From contig NZ_JAFBIT010000003.1 in NCBI RefSeq assembly GCF_021531715.1, positions 62,001 to 126,000 on the forward strand: a stretch of DNA of 64,000 nt. The letters are read 5' to 3'. How positions within the stretch are numbered: position 1 is the stretch's first letter; every line of letters begins with the position of its first letter. The position numbers were made by a program, and so were the translations under genes. Below are positions 43,233 to 51,709 of the stretch, one piece after another. Source of the DNA: Anaeromassilibacillus senegalensis (GTDB lineage: Bacteria > Bacillota > Clostridia > Oscillospirales > Acutalibacteraceae). The notes under the pieces are model-generated. The model was not told the origin of the DNA and ran no database searches. It saw nothing but the letters and a program-made list of their open reading frames with translations.

Positions 43233-44381
43233 ATGGCTGAAAAATATGCAGTAAGAAATCTTCGCTTATGTACCAAGGATTGCCTTTGCCTCTATGTCTG
43301 CCCAACCGGAGCGACTGATACAGAGAACAGCATCATTGATCCTGAAAAGTGTATCGGCTGCGGTGCCTGTGCCGAAGCCTGTCCGTCCTCGGCCATTTCT
43401 ATGGTTCCCAAGACCCTTCCTGTGCAGCAGCCCAAGGAGGACAAGGTAGTGGAAGCCCTGCGGGGTCTGGTACAGAGTAAGGCTCAAGCCGAGAGCATTG
43501 CTTCTCAGCTTCCTGATGTCTTGAGCGTCGCTGTGGAAAAATCCTCTCGCCTGATGGCTGAGGATCTGTGCAGAGAAGCCGGCTTTATGCTGCCTCAGAG
43601 CAGCAACACCAGAACGTTTCTGGAAAGCATTAAAACGTATCCCGGCATTCCTGTGGATGCTGTGGAATCCCTGTTAAAAAACATTCAATTCAATGAAAAA
43701 ACGGAGGAAAAGAAAATGGAAAAGTGGAAATGCTCTGTCTGCGGTTACATTCACGAAGGCCCTATGACACCTGATTTCAAGTGCCCCATCTGCAAGCAGC
43801 CTGCCAACAAGTTTGTGAAGATTGAGGATGCTGCGGCTCCTGCAAAGAATCCCTATGCAGGCACCAAAACCGAGAAAAATCTGTGGGAAGCCTTTGCTGG
43901 TGAATCTCAGGCACGCAACAAATATACTTACTTTGCTTCAGTAGCCAAGAAAGCCGGTTACGAGCAGATTGCTGCTCTGTTCCTGCATACTGCACAGAAC
44001 GAGATGGAGCACGCCAAGCTGTGGTTCAAAGCTCTGGGCGAGCTGGGCGATACTGCCGAGAACCTGCTCCATGCTGCTGAAGGTGAGAACGCCGAGTGGA
44101 CGGATATGTATGACCGCATGGCTCGTGAAGCCGATGATGAGGGATTCCATGATCTGGCTGAACAGTTCCGTGGCGTAGCTGCTATTGAGAAGATGCACGA
44201 GGAGCGCTACCGCAAGCTTTTGAGCAACGTGGAGGCCATGCAGGTGTTTGAGAAGAGCGGCGTTACCATCTGGGAGTGCCGTAACTGCGGACATATCGTA
44301 GTAGGAACCAAGGCTCCTGAGATCTGCCCTGTCTGCAAGCATCCTCAGGCATTCTTCGAAGTGCGTGCGGAAAATTACTAA
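43233..44381 (+). CDS. Ferredoxin-rubredoxin-rubrerythrin fusion
   Basis: A 382-residue fusion. Residues 1-65 hold a 4Fe-4S ferredoxin-like part ([30 protein letters not shown]). Residues 70-155 are helical. From 162 comes a full rubrerythrin: an N-terminal rubredoxin ([15 protein letters not shown]), the di-iron bundle ([46 protein letters not shown]), then a second rubredoxin knuckle ([15 protein letters not shown]). Rubrerythrin reduces hydrogen peroxide. An internal GGAGG and ATG 43716 at the fusion joint can give rubrerythrin alone. The ORF follows the rubredoxin gene with a 2-base gap. Confidence 0.92.
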   Translation: MAEKYAVRNLRLCTKDCLCLYVCPTGATDTENSIIDPEKCIGCGACAEACPSSAISMVPKTLPVQQPKEDKVVEALRGLVQSKAQAESIASQLPDVLSVAVEKSSRLMAEDLCREAGFMLPQSSNTRTFLESIKTYPGIPVDAVESLLKNIQFNEKTEEKKMEKWKCSVCGYIHEGPMTPDFKCPICKQPANKFVKIEDAAAPAKNPYAGTKTEKNLWEAFAGESQARNKYTYFASVAKKAGYEQIAALFLHTAQNEMEHAKLWFKALGELGDTAENLLHAAEGENAEWTDMYDRMAREADDEGFHDLAEQFRGVAAIEKMHEERYRKLLSNVEAMQVFEKSGVTIWECRNCGHIVVGTKAPEICPVCKHPQAFFEVRAENY

Positions 44382-44870
44382 GAATCAATCAACAGATAAA
44401 TAAGGAATTCTATTCCGCATACCTTTATCTCAATTTTTTAAACTATTTCGAGGAAGTCGGGCTTGACGGCTTTGCCAACTGGTATAAAATTCAGGCTCAG
44501 GAAGAGCGTGACCACGCCATGCTTTTCTATCAGTACCTGCAAAACGAAAACCAGAAGGTAACGCTTGAAGCCATTGACAAGCCTGATCTGAATGCAGCTT
44601 GCCATATGGATGTTTTGAAGGCAGGTCTTGAGCACGAAAAAATATGTGACCTCGCTGATTAATGATATCTATAGTGAGGCTTACGAAGCAAGGGATTTCC
44701 GTACCATGCAGTTCCTCGATTGGTTTGTGAAAGAACAAGGTGAAGAAGAAACCAATGCAAAGAATTTGATTTCCAAAATTGAACTCTTTGGCTCCGATCC
44801 CAAGAGCTTGTATATGCTCAATCAGGAATTGGCAGCACGAATTTACTTTGCTCCTTCTTTGGTTCTTTAA
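44381..44870 (+). pseudogene. Ferritin gene, 5'-truncated and frameshifted
   Basis: Directly after the rubrerythrin stop, the frame at 44,384 reads INQQINKEFYSAYLYLNF, YFEEVGLDGFANWYKIQAQE, ERDHAMLFYQYL, which is ferritin missing about its first ten residues and any start codon. At a run of six A near 44,635 the frame changes: LEHEK continues in another frame as KYVTSLINDIYSEAYEARD, then FRTMQFLDWFVKEQGEEE. One extra A would restore the frame. Ferroxidase residues are largely kept, so decay is recent. Confidence 0.8.
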
Positions 44871-44912
44871 TCACTATAGCCTATAGATGATGGAAGTATA
44901 AAAGGCAGTATG

Positions 44913-44944
44913 CCGCCTGTCGGTTTCCCGGCAGGCGGTTTTTC
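44913..44944 (+). terminator. Terminator of the stress cluster
   Basis: CCGCCTG pairs with CAGGCGG, extended by a GG/CC step, and is followed by TTTTTC. Confidence 0.85.
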
Positions 44945-44958
44945 GCAGGAGGATGCCT

Positions 44959-45558
44959 ATGATTCAAGATAATGCCAGCTTTACCTTTTTTACATCGCAT
45001 AGAGGAACCTCAGTTTGTCAACTGGATAGAATTGGTTCTGACAATAGCCTTACGGACATCCGTATCGATATTGAACAGTTTTGCCGAAGAATGTGCCAAG
45101 CGGCCAGAGCTTATTATAAAGCAGTACATACAGAAAAAGATTTCAACCTTTATAATACGCCAGTTCTTGATTTTATAAAGGCATCACAAGATGATCAATC
45201 AAATGCCACGATTGCCATTATGTGCAGTGATTCAGCCTATGGGAACGGACTGAAACTGGCACTTCAGCGCTTATCAAAAAACATCCTTGTATTTGAAACT
45301 CCGGAGGCAGCAAGAAAAAAACTTGACAAGAAAAAGCATATGCTTTGGGTTGTTACGGAAGCTCTGACAAAACAGCCGGATCAGCCGTGGCAGGCGGACA
45401 AAAGAACACCTGTGATTCTTCTATCCAATCAACCGGAATCAGAAATAACGATAGAAAAGAATGCAGGTAAGTTGATCATCTTGCCCATGCCTGTTCTACC
45501 AGGAAGTCTCCGTAATGCAGTTAAGGCTTATCTTTTGTTAAAGGAAGGAAAGCAATAA
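44959..45558 (+). CDS. Hypothetical protein with receiver-like C-terminal half
   Basis: A 199-residue protein not recognised. ATG 44959 is preferred to ATG 44953, which touches the GCAGGAGG site. The N-terminal half (IDIEQFCRRMCQAARAYYKA) looks helical. The C-terminal 110 residues alternate strands and helices (ATIAIMCSDSAYGNGLKLAL, MLWVVTEAL, PVILLSNQPE), like a response-regulator receiver, but the phospho-acceptor aspartate is not evident. A small coiled-coil gene starts 2 bases after its stop, so they formed an operon before the insertion. Confidence 0.6.
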   Translation: MIQDNASFTFFTSHRGTSVCQLDRIGSDNSLTDIRIDIEQFCRRMCQAARAYYKAVHTEKDFNLYNTPVLDFIKASQDDQSNATIAIMCSDSAYGNGLKLALQRLSKNILVFETPEAARKKLDKKKHMLWVVTEALTKQPDQPWQADKRTPVILLSNQPESEITIEKNAGKLIILPMPVLPGSLRNAVKAYLLLKEGKQ

Positions 45559-45560
45559 GA

Positions 45561-45668
45561 ATGATTATTATCCTATCAATCATATTACTGCTACTTCTTC
45601 TTACTTCTTTCCTCTATATTCAAAAGAAAAAAGTGATGTCGCTTCAACAGCAGATTAGGTCAGTTTAC
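45561..45668 (+). pseudogene. 5' half of a small membrane coiled-coil gene, split by the mobile element
   Basis: ATG 45561 follows AAGGAAGGAAAGC. It encodes a membrane helix (IIILSIILLLLLLTSFLYI) and then KKKVMSLQQQIRSVY before foreign DNA begins at 45,669. Joined to 53,278 the frame continues as FGDLQNKISILEKQY without a gap, giving a protein of about 108 residues. In the present state the ORF reads 11 codons into the element and stops at 45,704. Confidence 0.75.
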
Positions 45669-45680
45669 AAGGAACTACAC
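45661..45680 (+). repeat. Left terminal inverted repeat of the mobile element
   Basis: CAGTTTACAAGGAACTACAC matches the inverse of 53,255-53,274 at 19 of 20 bases. The outer eight bases come from the split gene. Confidence 0.8.
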
Positions 45681-45705
45681 GCAGACCGTGAAACGGGCTG
45701 CTGAC

Positions 45706-45818
45706 AACAAACGGCGCTATGCTCCCGGCTGGGTGCATAGCACCTGTTTGTTGCGGGGGTTTCCAAAGGGGGCAGCGCCCCATTTGGCACACGACTTTGC
45801 GGAGCAAAGTGTAGTGTG
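45706..45818. other. Cluster of three hairpins, candidate oriT region
   Basis: A long hairpin (AACAAACGGCGCTATGC paired with its near-complement, 45,706-45,752), a second (CCAAA-GGGC/GCCC-TTTGG, 45,763-45,787) and a third (CACACGACTTTGC/GCAAAGT-GTGTG, 45,788-45,818) follow each other. Relaxase origins are of this kind, but no nick motif was identified. The stretch 45,820-46,228 shows no convincing gene. Confidence 0.4.
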
Positions 45819-46228
45819 TTATACGCTCTGTCGGCGTTGCCCTGAAAATACCGTTGCCGCCGGGGAGGGCAAGGGCATTTGACGCGGCAGGAAAGCAGGG
45901 CTTTGTTTGGGGCTGGTAAGCCGGAAACAAAGGGCTGATTTCAGCAGCAGACAGGGCGTATTATGAAAGCCCCCGTCCCTCGTCCTCCGCCCCCGGCCTA
46001 TGGGACAAAAAGTCCCAAAGCTCTGGACACCGTGACCAGATGTGTGGCCACACTCCGGGAAAAGTAGCAGGACGGCAGGAAACCGTCAAGGCTGAAATGA
46101 ATGGGCTGACGCCCGGCCTTGACCGTTCCCCGCCGCCCCGCTGGATGGGTGGACAAGGTGGCCAATCCCTAAAAGTGTTTGGCCGCACTCGTTCATTTTG
46201 GGGCCTTTCTTCTCCCAAAATTGAAATG

Positions 46229-46259
46229 GGCGGGAAAGCCCTAAAATGGCTTTCCCGCC
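46229..46259. repeat. Perfect 12-bp inverted repeat
   Basis: GGCGGGAAAGCC and GGCTTTCCCGCC with a 7-base loop; a further hairpin (AACGGCGGCGCT/AGCGCCGTT) is at 46,298-46,321. Role unknown. Confidence 0.7.
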
Positions 46260-46403
46260 TTGATTACCCATTAGCAAAGACGGGCGAGACTGTCAACGGC
46301 GGCGCTGAAAGCGCCGTTCATCTTGACCGTTGACTGGCTCGCCTGGCTTTGCTACTGCCCGTAAGAGATGGAAAAACAAGATGGAAAACAAGGTTAAAAA
46401 TGG

Positions 46404-46433
46404 TTGACAAGTCTATCGGATGTGTGTTATACT
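46404..46433 (+). promoter_or_regulatory. Promoter of the Mef-like gene
   Basis: TTGACA (46404-46409) and TATACT (46428-46433) with an 18-base spacer, about 275 bases before the gene. Confidence 0.75.
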
Positions 46434-46467
46434 GTGCGACAGTTTGAGATTGGAAGGAGGCTTACGT

Positions 46468-46488
46468 GTGTTAATTTGTGTACGCTAA
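46468..46488 (+). CDS. Leader peptide MLICVR
   Basis: GTG 46468 lies 7 bases after GGAAGGAGG and encodes six residues before TAA. Short leaders ahead of macrolide-resistance genes stall ribosomes in the presence of drug. An overlapping GTG at 46466 would give only two codons. Confidence 0.5.
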   Translation: MLICVR

Positions 46489-46510
46489 TAAGCAATAAAA
46501 AGTAGAAGTA

Positions 46511-46538
46511 CCTTTCCACATGATGGTGGGCTTTTTTT
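46511..46538 (+). terminator. First leader hairpin with T-run
   Basis: A short CCAC/GTGG stem is followed by CTTTTTTTG. It is weak by itself. Confidence 0.45.
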
Positions 46539-46569
46539 GCGTGCGTATGCAAAGGAACACGTAGGTTTG

Positions 46570-46606
46570 ACACGAGCAGTCTTTGAACTGTATCGTGGTG
46601 TTTTTT
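46570..46606 (+). terminator. Second leader terminator
   Basis: ACACGA pairs with TCGTGGT across a 17-base loop, followed by TTTTTT. Confidence 0.55.
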
Positions 46607-46622
46607 CGTGCTTTGTTGTTAT

Positions 46623-46664
46623 GCAGGCGTCTGCCCTCTCTGTGGGACAACGCCTGCTTTTTAT
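46623..46664 (+). terminator. Third leader terminator
   Basis: GCAGGCGT pairs perfectly with ACGCCTGC, followed by TTTTTATT, 45 bases before the Mef-like start codon. Confidence 0.75.
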
Positions 46665-46708
46665 TGCAGAAACAAAGGAACAATGCAATAAAAAAGGAGG
46701 TTCGCATT

Positions 46709-47929
46709 ATGACCCAAAACAACAATTCATGGAGAAAAACTTATTTTACACTTCTTGCCGGACAAGCAATATCCTTTATTAGCAGCGGTATTTTGCAAAT
46801 GGCCATTATCTTTTATTTGGTTGCGAAAACTAATTCTGCAATCATATTGACGGCGGCAACACTGATTGGATTTTTGCCGCAAGCCTGTTTAGGCCCGTTT
46901 GCAGGTGCTTTTGTTGACCGGCACAGCCGTAAAAGCGTAATGATTGGTGCGGATTTGATAATTGCCGCCGCTGGCGGTATTCTGGCGCTGGTGGCGTTTT
47001 ACATGGAATTGCCCGTATGGTCTATTATGGTTGTCCTGTTAATCCGAAGTGCGGGAACTGCTTTTCATTCTCCAGCATTCAGCGCAGCAACACCTATGAT
47101 TGTGCCAAAAGAGGAACTTACAAAATGCGCTGGTTACACGCAGACCATGCAAGCAGTAAGTGCGATTATCAGTCCAGCTGCCGCAGCGTTTTTATATGCT
47201 GTTTGGCCTCTTAATGCAATTATATTGTTAGATATTGTGGGTGCAATCCTTGCCTGTGTGACTGTTGCGATTTCGTCCATACCAACGCCTGAACTATGTC
47301 CAGAAACGAAAAGACAACAGTTTTTACAGGATATGAAAGAGGGGTATGTGGTATTAAAGCAAAACAGGGGCCTCTTTGCTCTGCTCTGGATTGGTGTAAT
47401 TTATATGTTCTTTTATATGCCAATCAGTACGCTTTTTCCTCTCATCTGTATGTCATACTTCAAAGGAACACCGGCCCATGCCTCTGCCGCTGAAATTGCT
47501 TTTGCGGTTGGTATGCTGCTTGGCGGAGTCATTCTGAGCATTTGGGGCGGTTTTAAGAAACGGCGGTACACCATCGGTCTTTCCGTTCTCCTGATGGGCG
47601 TTAGCAATATGCTCTCCGGGCTTTTGCCGCCAGACGCATTTCTTGTCTTTGTTGTGTGCTGTACTGTTATGGGAATTTCCGCTCCATTTTACGGTGTGCA
47701 AAATGCGATTTTTCAAGAAACGGTCAAACCAGAATATCTGGGGAGAGTTTTTTCTCTACTGACAAGCGCCGCTTCCCTCGCCATGCCGTTTGGCCTTGTC
47801 ATTTCCGGGCCTCTGGCGGAGCGGCTGGGAGTTGAGAAATGGTTTGTCATTTGCGGAATTGGCATTATCATCGTTGCGCTTGCCGTATTTTTACTACCCG
47901 GTTTGAGAGAGATTGACAATACGCAATAA
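46709..47929 (+). CDS. Mef-family MFS macrolide efflux transporter
   Basis: A 406-residue MFS protein of 12 helices. ATG 46709 has AAGGAGG 8 bases upstream. It resembles Mef(A) along its whole length: AGQAISFISSGILQMAIIFY at the start, GPFAGAFVDRHSRKSVMIGADL for MFS motif A, SAGTAFHSPAFSAATPMIVP, LTKCAGYTQTMQA, and PEYLGRVFSLL near the end. Mef pumps export 14- and 15-membered macrolides. The leader carries a peptide and three T-run hairpins, as in attenuated resistance genes. No msr(D)-type partner gene follows. It is close enough to Mef for the family name, not to say which allele. Confidence 0.85.
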   Translation: MTQNNNSWRKTYFTLLAGQAISFISSGILQMAIIFYLVAKTNSAIILTAATLIGFLPQACLGPFAGAFVDRHSRKSVMIGADLIIAAAGGILALVAFYMELPVWSIMVVLLIRSAGTAFHSPAFSAATPMIVPKEELTKCAGYTQTMQAVSAIISPAAAAFLYAVWPLNAIILLDIVGAILACVTVAISSIPTPELCPETKRQQFLQDMKEGYVVLKQNRGLFALLWIGVIYMFFYMPISTLFPLICMSYFKGTPAHASAAEIAFAVGMLLGGVILSIWGGFKKRRYTIGLSVLLMGVSNMLSGLLPPDAFLVFVVCCTVMGISAPFYGVQNAIFQETVKPEYLGRVFSLLTSAASLAMPFGLVISGPLAERLGVEKWFVICGIGIIIVALAVFLLPGLREIDNTQ

Positions 47930-47958
47930 TCAACTGCACCTTTTTCTATTACTAAACA

Positions 47959-48010
47959 AAATGCCTGGATGGTGGTTCTGAAAAACCAGAACCGCCGTTC
48001 AGGCATTTTT
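47959..48010. terminator. Bidirectional terminator after the Mef-like gene
   Basis: AATGCCTG and CAGGCATT arms with an inner GGTTCTG/CAGAACC stem and T-runs on both strands. Confidence 0.85.
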
Positions 48011-48810
48011 TATCTTCGTCCTCTCTGCGGTTTTGGATTCTTCAGCAAGTCGGATTTTTCCGCAATCTTTTTCAGCCACTTCCGTTCTTCTACTGACAGC
48101 TTCCTAAAATTCAGCTTGAGCCGTTTGCAGATAAACGCCAAGTACGCTTGTTCCGTGTCGCTGTCCTGGCTGACGATTTCACCAGCAGTTTCCAGCATTT
48201 CTTTTAGCGGGTTATCCTCTGGGACGCTGAAAAAATCGTCCTTGTGTGTTTCCCGCAGAGCAAGGGCAATCCCGTTTATGTCCCGTTGTATCACATAGCG
48301 GCAAAACTCGTCCTCATCAATATGGGCGGTGATAAGCTGTCTTAACTGCGTATCACTCATGCCAGGATTATGCTTTTTTATAACAGTTGCGCTCATCGTG
48401 TCCACTATGGCGTTTGCACCCTGCGCCTGTTTCAGTGCCGTTCCGTTCACATAGATTTCAAGGTCAGCCATCAGCCGGGGGAAATCCGGGTGCGCCGCCA
48501 GCTCACACAGCAGGGTATTGTCTATCCTCCCGCTTTTCAGCAGGTCAATCATTTCATCACTCAAACGCAGGTCTGCAAGATCGGCGTTTGGGTGATTTTT
48601 CATTTCAGACAGCCCCAGCAGATAATCAGCGGTCACACCGTAAAACTTCGCCAGCCGGATAAGGGCATAGTGGCTGATGTCCTTGAAGTCTTCCGTTTCG
48701 TAACTGCCCAGCGCAGACTTGGAAAGCCCGGTCTGCTCCGCAAGCTGCCCCAGCGTCAAGCCACGCTCCACACGTAGGTCTTTTAATCGCTCTTGTATGG
48801 ATAAAGACAT
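48010..48810 (-). CDS. Cro/C1-type regulator of the mobile element
   Basis: A 266-residue protein. ATG 48810 is preferred to GTG 48816, which touches GGAGGG. Residues 1-65 are an HTH of the XRE type (LKDLRVERGLTLGQLAEQTG, LSKSALGSYE, YALIRLAKFYGVTADYLLGL). The remaining 200 residues are helical and not recognised. It probably represses the element's transfer or recombinase genes. Confidence 0.85.
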   Translation of the reverse strand: MSLSIQERLKDLRVERGLTLGQLAEQTGLSKSALGSYETEDFKDISHYALIRLAKFYGVTADYLLGLSEMKNHPNADLADLRLSDEMIDLLKSGRIDNTLLCELAAHPDFPRLMADLEIYVNGTALKQAQGANAIVDTMSATVIKKHNPGMSDTQLRQLITAHIDEDEFCRYVIQRDINGIALALRETHKDDFFSVPEDNPLKEMLETAGEIVSQDSDTEQAYLAFICKRLKLNFRKLSVEERKWLKKIAEKSDLLKNPKPQRGRR

Positions 48811-48888
48811 ATTCACCCTCCTTGCTAGCTCAACGAAAGAGAAGCCGTTATGCTATGTACTATGCTCATAGCATAACGGCATAGGCAT

Positions 48889-49152
48889 TTACAGTTTTAT
48901 TTTACCATTTGCTACATCTTCACGAAATTTATCAACAAGCTTCGCTGTCAGCTTGGATTTACCGTAGTGTTCAAGTACAAAAGTACGATAACTTTTTCCA
49001 TCTACAAGCACATCACTTTTTCTGGTCAACAACCAATTTCCGTTACCTCCTCCCTGTTCTCTAATATTCCAGTCTTTCCCATATCTTTTATAGATTTCAT
49101 CTTTTTTACCTTGAACAGACATTGATTCGCTTGGAATATAAACAATTTGCAT
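48889..49152 (-). CDS. Small hypothetical protein of the mobile element
   Basis: An 87-residue basic protein, not recognised. ATG 49152 has AAAGGAGG upstream, so it is likely translated. Contains EIYKRYGKDWNIREQGGGNG and a C-terminal Lys-rich helix (KSKLTAKLVDKFREDVANGK). Lower GC than its neighbours in the element, which suggests separate acquisition. Confidence 0.6.
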   Translation of the reverse strand: MQIVYIPSESMSVQGKKDEIYKRYGKDWNIREQGGGNGNWLLTRKSDVLVDGKSYRTFVLEHYGKSKLTAKLVDKFREDVANGKIKL

Positions 49153-49380
49153 AATAGCTCCTCCTTTATTTTGTGCAAGAAGACCAGAAACCTGAATTTG
49201 TCTTTTATCTTTTTTTGATTATATCACAAATCCGAGAGCGTGGAAATAGGGAGTTTTTCAGGCTGATTTCCTACCTCTTGGATATACGGCACAGGCGGTC
49301 AAAAAGGTGTAGACTTGGGATAGTTCATCGATGGACAAGCACCTTGGAAACAGAACACGCCAAAGAAAACGGAGGGACGC

Positions 49381-49794
49381 ATGAGCAAAAGACCCTATCA
49401 ACACCTGCCGCCGCTGGAACACAGGCCGGACGGCTCCCCCTACCGCATAACCCCGCCCCAGAAGAGACGAGCCAGCGGCCTGATACGCCGGGAGTGCTGC
49501 AACTGCGAGGACGGAAACTGCCTTGCGCTGGACGATGGCGACACCTGCGCCTGTCCGCAGATGATTTCGTTCTCCGTCTGCTGCAAGTGGTTCCGCTGGG
49601 CGGTCTTGCCGCTGGACAGGACGCTGGAAGCGGAGATTTACCGGGACAGGGACTTGAAACGCTGTGCGGAGTGCGGCGGTGTGTTCGTCCCGAAGTCCAA
49701 CCGGGGCAAATACTGCCCGGACTGCGCCGCCAGAGTTCACAGGCGGCAGAAAACAGAAAGTGAACGGAAAAGGAGGTCTGCTGTGGACAGTTAA
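49381..49794 (+). CDS. Cysteine-rich VLP-type protein
   Basis: A 137-residue protein with many cysteines: ECCNCEDGNCLALDDGDTCA, then SVCCKWFRWAVLP and a zinc knuckle CAECGGVFVPKSNRGKYCPDC. It matches the cysteine-rich VLP family found on mobilizable elements next to relaxase and replication genes. Function is unknown; DNA binding through zinc is likely. Confidence 0.8.
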   Translation: MSKRPYQHLPPLEHRPDGSPYRITPPQKRRASGLIRRECCNCEDGNCLALDDGDTCACPQMISFSVCCKWFRWAVLPLDRTLEAEIYRDRDLKRCAECGGVFVPKSNRGKYCPDCAARVHRRQKTESERKRRSAVDS

Positions 49795-49905
49795 GAGCGG
49801 GAAAAGCCTTGATTTGCAAGGCTCCGCAAGCCCTCAACCGGGGCGGCTGGTATCATTTATCATTCGCCCCGGAAAACGGGCCTCTAACCGTCCACAAAAC
49901 ACGCT

Positions 49906-50301
49906 ATGACAAACACGATTTATATTCACCAGCCGGAAAAGGCGTTCAGTTTCACCCGGCTCCCCAATTTCCTTTTTGAAGCACCCACATTCCAGCCCTT
50001 GAGCAACGAAGCGAAGGTGCTGTATGCCTTTGTCCTGCGCCGGGCGGAGTTGTCCCGGAAGAACGGCTGGGCGGACGAGTACGGGCGGGTCTACCTGTAC
50101 TACCCCATCTGCGAGGTGGTCGCTTTGCTCCGCTGCGGGCGGCAGAAAGCGGTCAACACCCTGCGGGAGTTGCAGTATGCGGGGCTGGTGGAAATCCAGA
50201 AACAGGGCTGTGGAAAACCCAACCGCATTTACCCGAAATCCTATGAAGCGGTTCCAAACACCGACTTCAAGAAATCCGGTTATGGTACGCCGGAGGGCTG
50301 A
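49906..50301 (+). CDS. RepA_N-type replication initiator domain protein
   Basis: A 131-residue protein matching the N-terminal DNA-binding domain of RepA_N initiators: FTRLPNFLFEAPTFQPLSNEAKVLYAF, YLYYPICEVVALLRCGRQKAVNTLREL, and a wing GLVEIQKQGCGKPN. It lacks the rest of a full initiator. On integrative elements it may promote replication of the excised circle or act as a regulator. About 170 bases to the relaxase gene hold no other gene. Confidence 0.8.
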   Translation: MTNTIYIHQPEKAFSFTRLPNFLFEAPTFQPLSNEAKVLYAFVLRRAELSRKNGWADEYGRVYLYYPICEVVALLRCGRQKAVNTLRELQYAGLVEIQKQGCGKPNRIYPKSYEAVPNTDFKKSGYGTPEG

Positions 50302-50474
50302 AAACCGTACTTGGCGAGTACGAAAATCAATCCTCTTGAAGTACGGAAATCTGACGGTATATAGAAATACAGAGATTAAAACCATCTATTTACATTCATT
50401 CCATTCCAATCCTATCAGAGATATTTTCGGCGGGAAAACCCGCCGGAAAGGAATGGAATGGGGAAAGGAGTTCA

Positions 50475-51419
50475 ATGGCACAACACGCAATTTTGCGATT
50501 TGAGAAGCACAAGGGCCACCCGGCGGGGCCGCTGGAAGCCCACCATGAACGGAAAAAGGAGCAGTACGCCAGCAACCCGGACATTGACACCAGCCGGAGC
50601 AAGTACAATTTCCACATCGTCAAGCCGGATGGCCGCTACTACCATTTCATTCAGAGCCGCATCGAGCAGGCCAGATGCCGCACCCGCAAGGACAGCACTC
50701 GGTTTGTGGACACGCTGATTACCGCCAGCCCGGAGTTTTTCAAGGGCAAGTCCCCAAAGGAGATAGCGGCCTACTTCCAGAGGGCGGCGGACTTCCTCAT
50801 TGACCGGGTGGGCCGGGAGAACATCGTTTCGGCTATGGTACACATGGATGAAAAAACGCCCCATCTGCACTTGGTCTTTGTGCCGCTGACAAAGGACAAC
50901 CGCCTGTGCGCCAAAGAAATTATCGGCAACCGGGCCAATCTGACGAAGTGGCAGGACGATTTTCACGCCTGTATGGTGGAGCAGTACCCCGACCTGGAGC
51001 GTGGGGAAAGCGCCAGCAAGACGGGCCGGAAGCATATCCCCACCCGGCTGTTCAAACAGGCGGTCAACCTCTCCAAACAGGCGAGGGCCATTGAAGCGGT
51101 TCTCTCCGGCATTACCCCGCTGAACGCCGGAAAGAAGAAAGAGGAAGCCCTCTCCATGCTGAAAAAGTGGTTTCCGCAGATGGAGAACTTCTCCGGGCAA
51201 CTGAAAAAATACAAGGTCACAATCAATGACTTGTTAGCGGAAAATGAAAAGCTGGAAGTCAGGGCAAAGGCCAGCGAAAAAGGCAAGATGAATGACACGA
51301 TGGAACGGGCGAAGTTAAAAAGCGAACTGGATGATATGCGGCGGCTGGTTGACCGTATCCCGCCGGAGATTTTAGCGGAACTGAAACGGCAACAGCGGCA
51401 GCATGGAAAGGAAAGGTGA
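50475..51419 (+). CDS. MobV/Pre-family relaxase
   Basis: A 314-residue mobilization protein. GGAAAGGAG precedes ATG 50475. The MobV metal motif is HMDEKTPHLHLVFVPL (about residues 123-138). The C-terminal 80 residues form a coiled coil (LLAENEKLEVRAKASEKGK and onward). It nicks oriT to start transfer, using conjugation machinery supplied by another element. Confidence 0.9.
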   Translation: MAQHAILRFEKHKGHPAGPLEAHHERKKEQYASNPDIDTSRSKYNFHIVKPDGRYYHFIQSRIEQARCRTRKDSTRFVDTLITASPEFFKGKSPKEIAAYFQRAADFLIDRVGRENIVSAMVHMDEKTPHLHLVFVPLTKDNRLCAKEIIGNRANLTKWQDDFHACMVEQYPDLERGESASKTGRKHIPTRLFKQAVNLSKQARAIEAVLSGITPLNAGKKKEEALSMLKKWFPQMENFSGQLKKYKVTINDLLAENEKLEVRAKASEKGKMNDTMERAKLKSELDDMRRLVDRIPPEILAELKRQQRQHGKER

Positions 51420-51615
51420 TCTTATAAGTAATATCAGATACAAAAAGGAAATCGAAATCGTGACTTTTCAGGGAAAGGAAATCACACTGGAAAATCTCTC
51501 CCCGGTGTTCACGCCGGAACAGGAAGCAGCCAAACGCCGGGAACTGGAACAGCAGCTTTATGAGGTGTTCCGCAAGTACGCCGACAAGCGGGAGAGTGAG
51601 GAAGCCGGGACATAA
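51403..51615 (+). CDS. Small protein between relaxase and recombinase
   Basis: A 70-residue protein overlapping the relaxase end by 17 bases. The C-terminal half is a charged helix (EQEAAKRRELEQQLYEVFRK). The start at ATG 51403 has no clear ribosome site and may be coupled. It sits where TnpW-like small proteins occur in Tn4451-type elements, but similarity is not convincing. Confidence 0.5.
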   Translation: MERKGDLISNIRYKKEIEIVTFQGKEITLENLSPVFTPEQEAAKRRELEQQLYEVFRKYADKRESEEAGT

Positions 51616-51709
51616 GGTTTTCCAAACCCATCATTGATTTGCGGGGCTGCTGGCGGTATAATAGAACTGTCAGCAGCTCCGTTTCTTTTTTAAGAAAAGG
51701 AGCGACAAT

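Noticed and set aside
46040-46333. 97-codon ORF in the left part of the mobile element
   Set aside because: It overlaps strong palindromes, has no ribosome site and its product looks like read-through of structured non-coding DNA.
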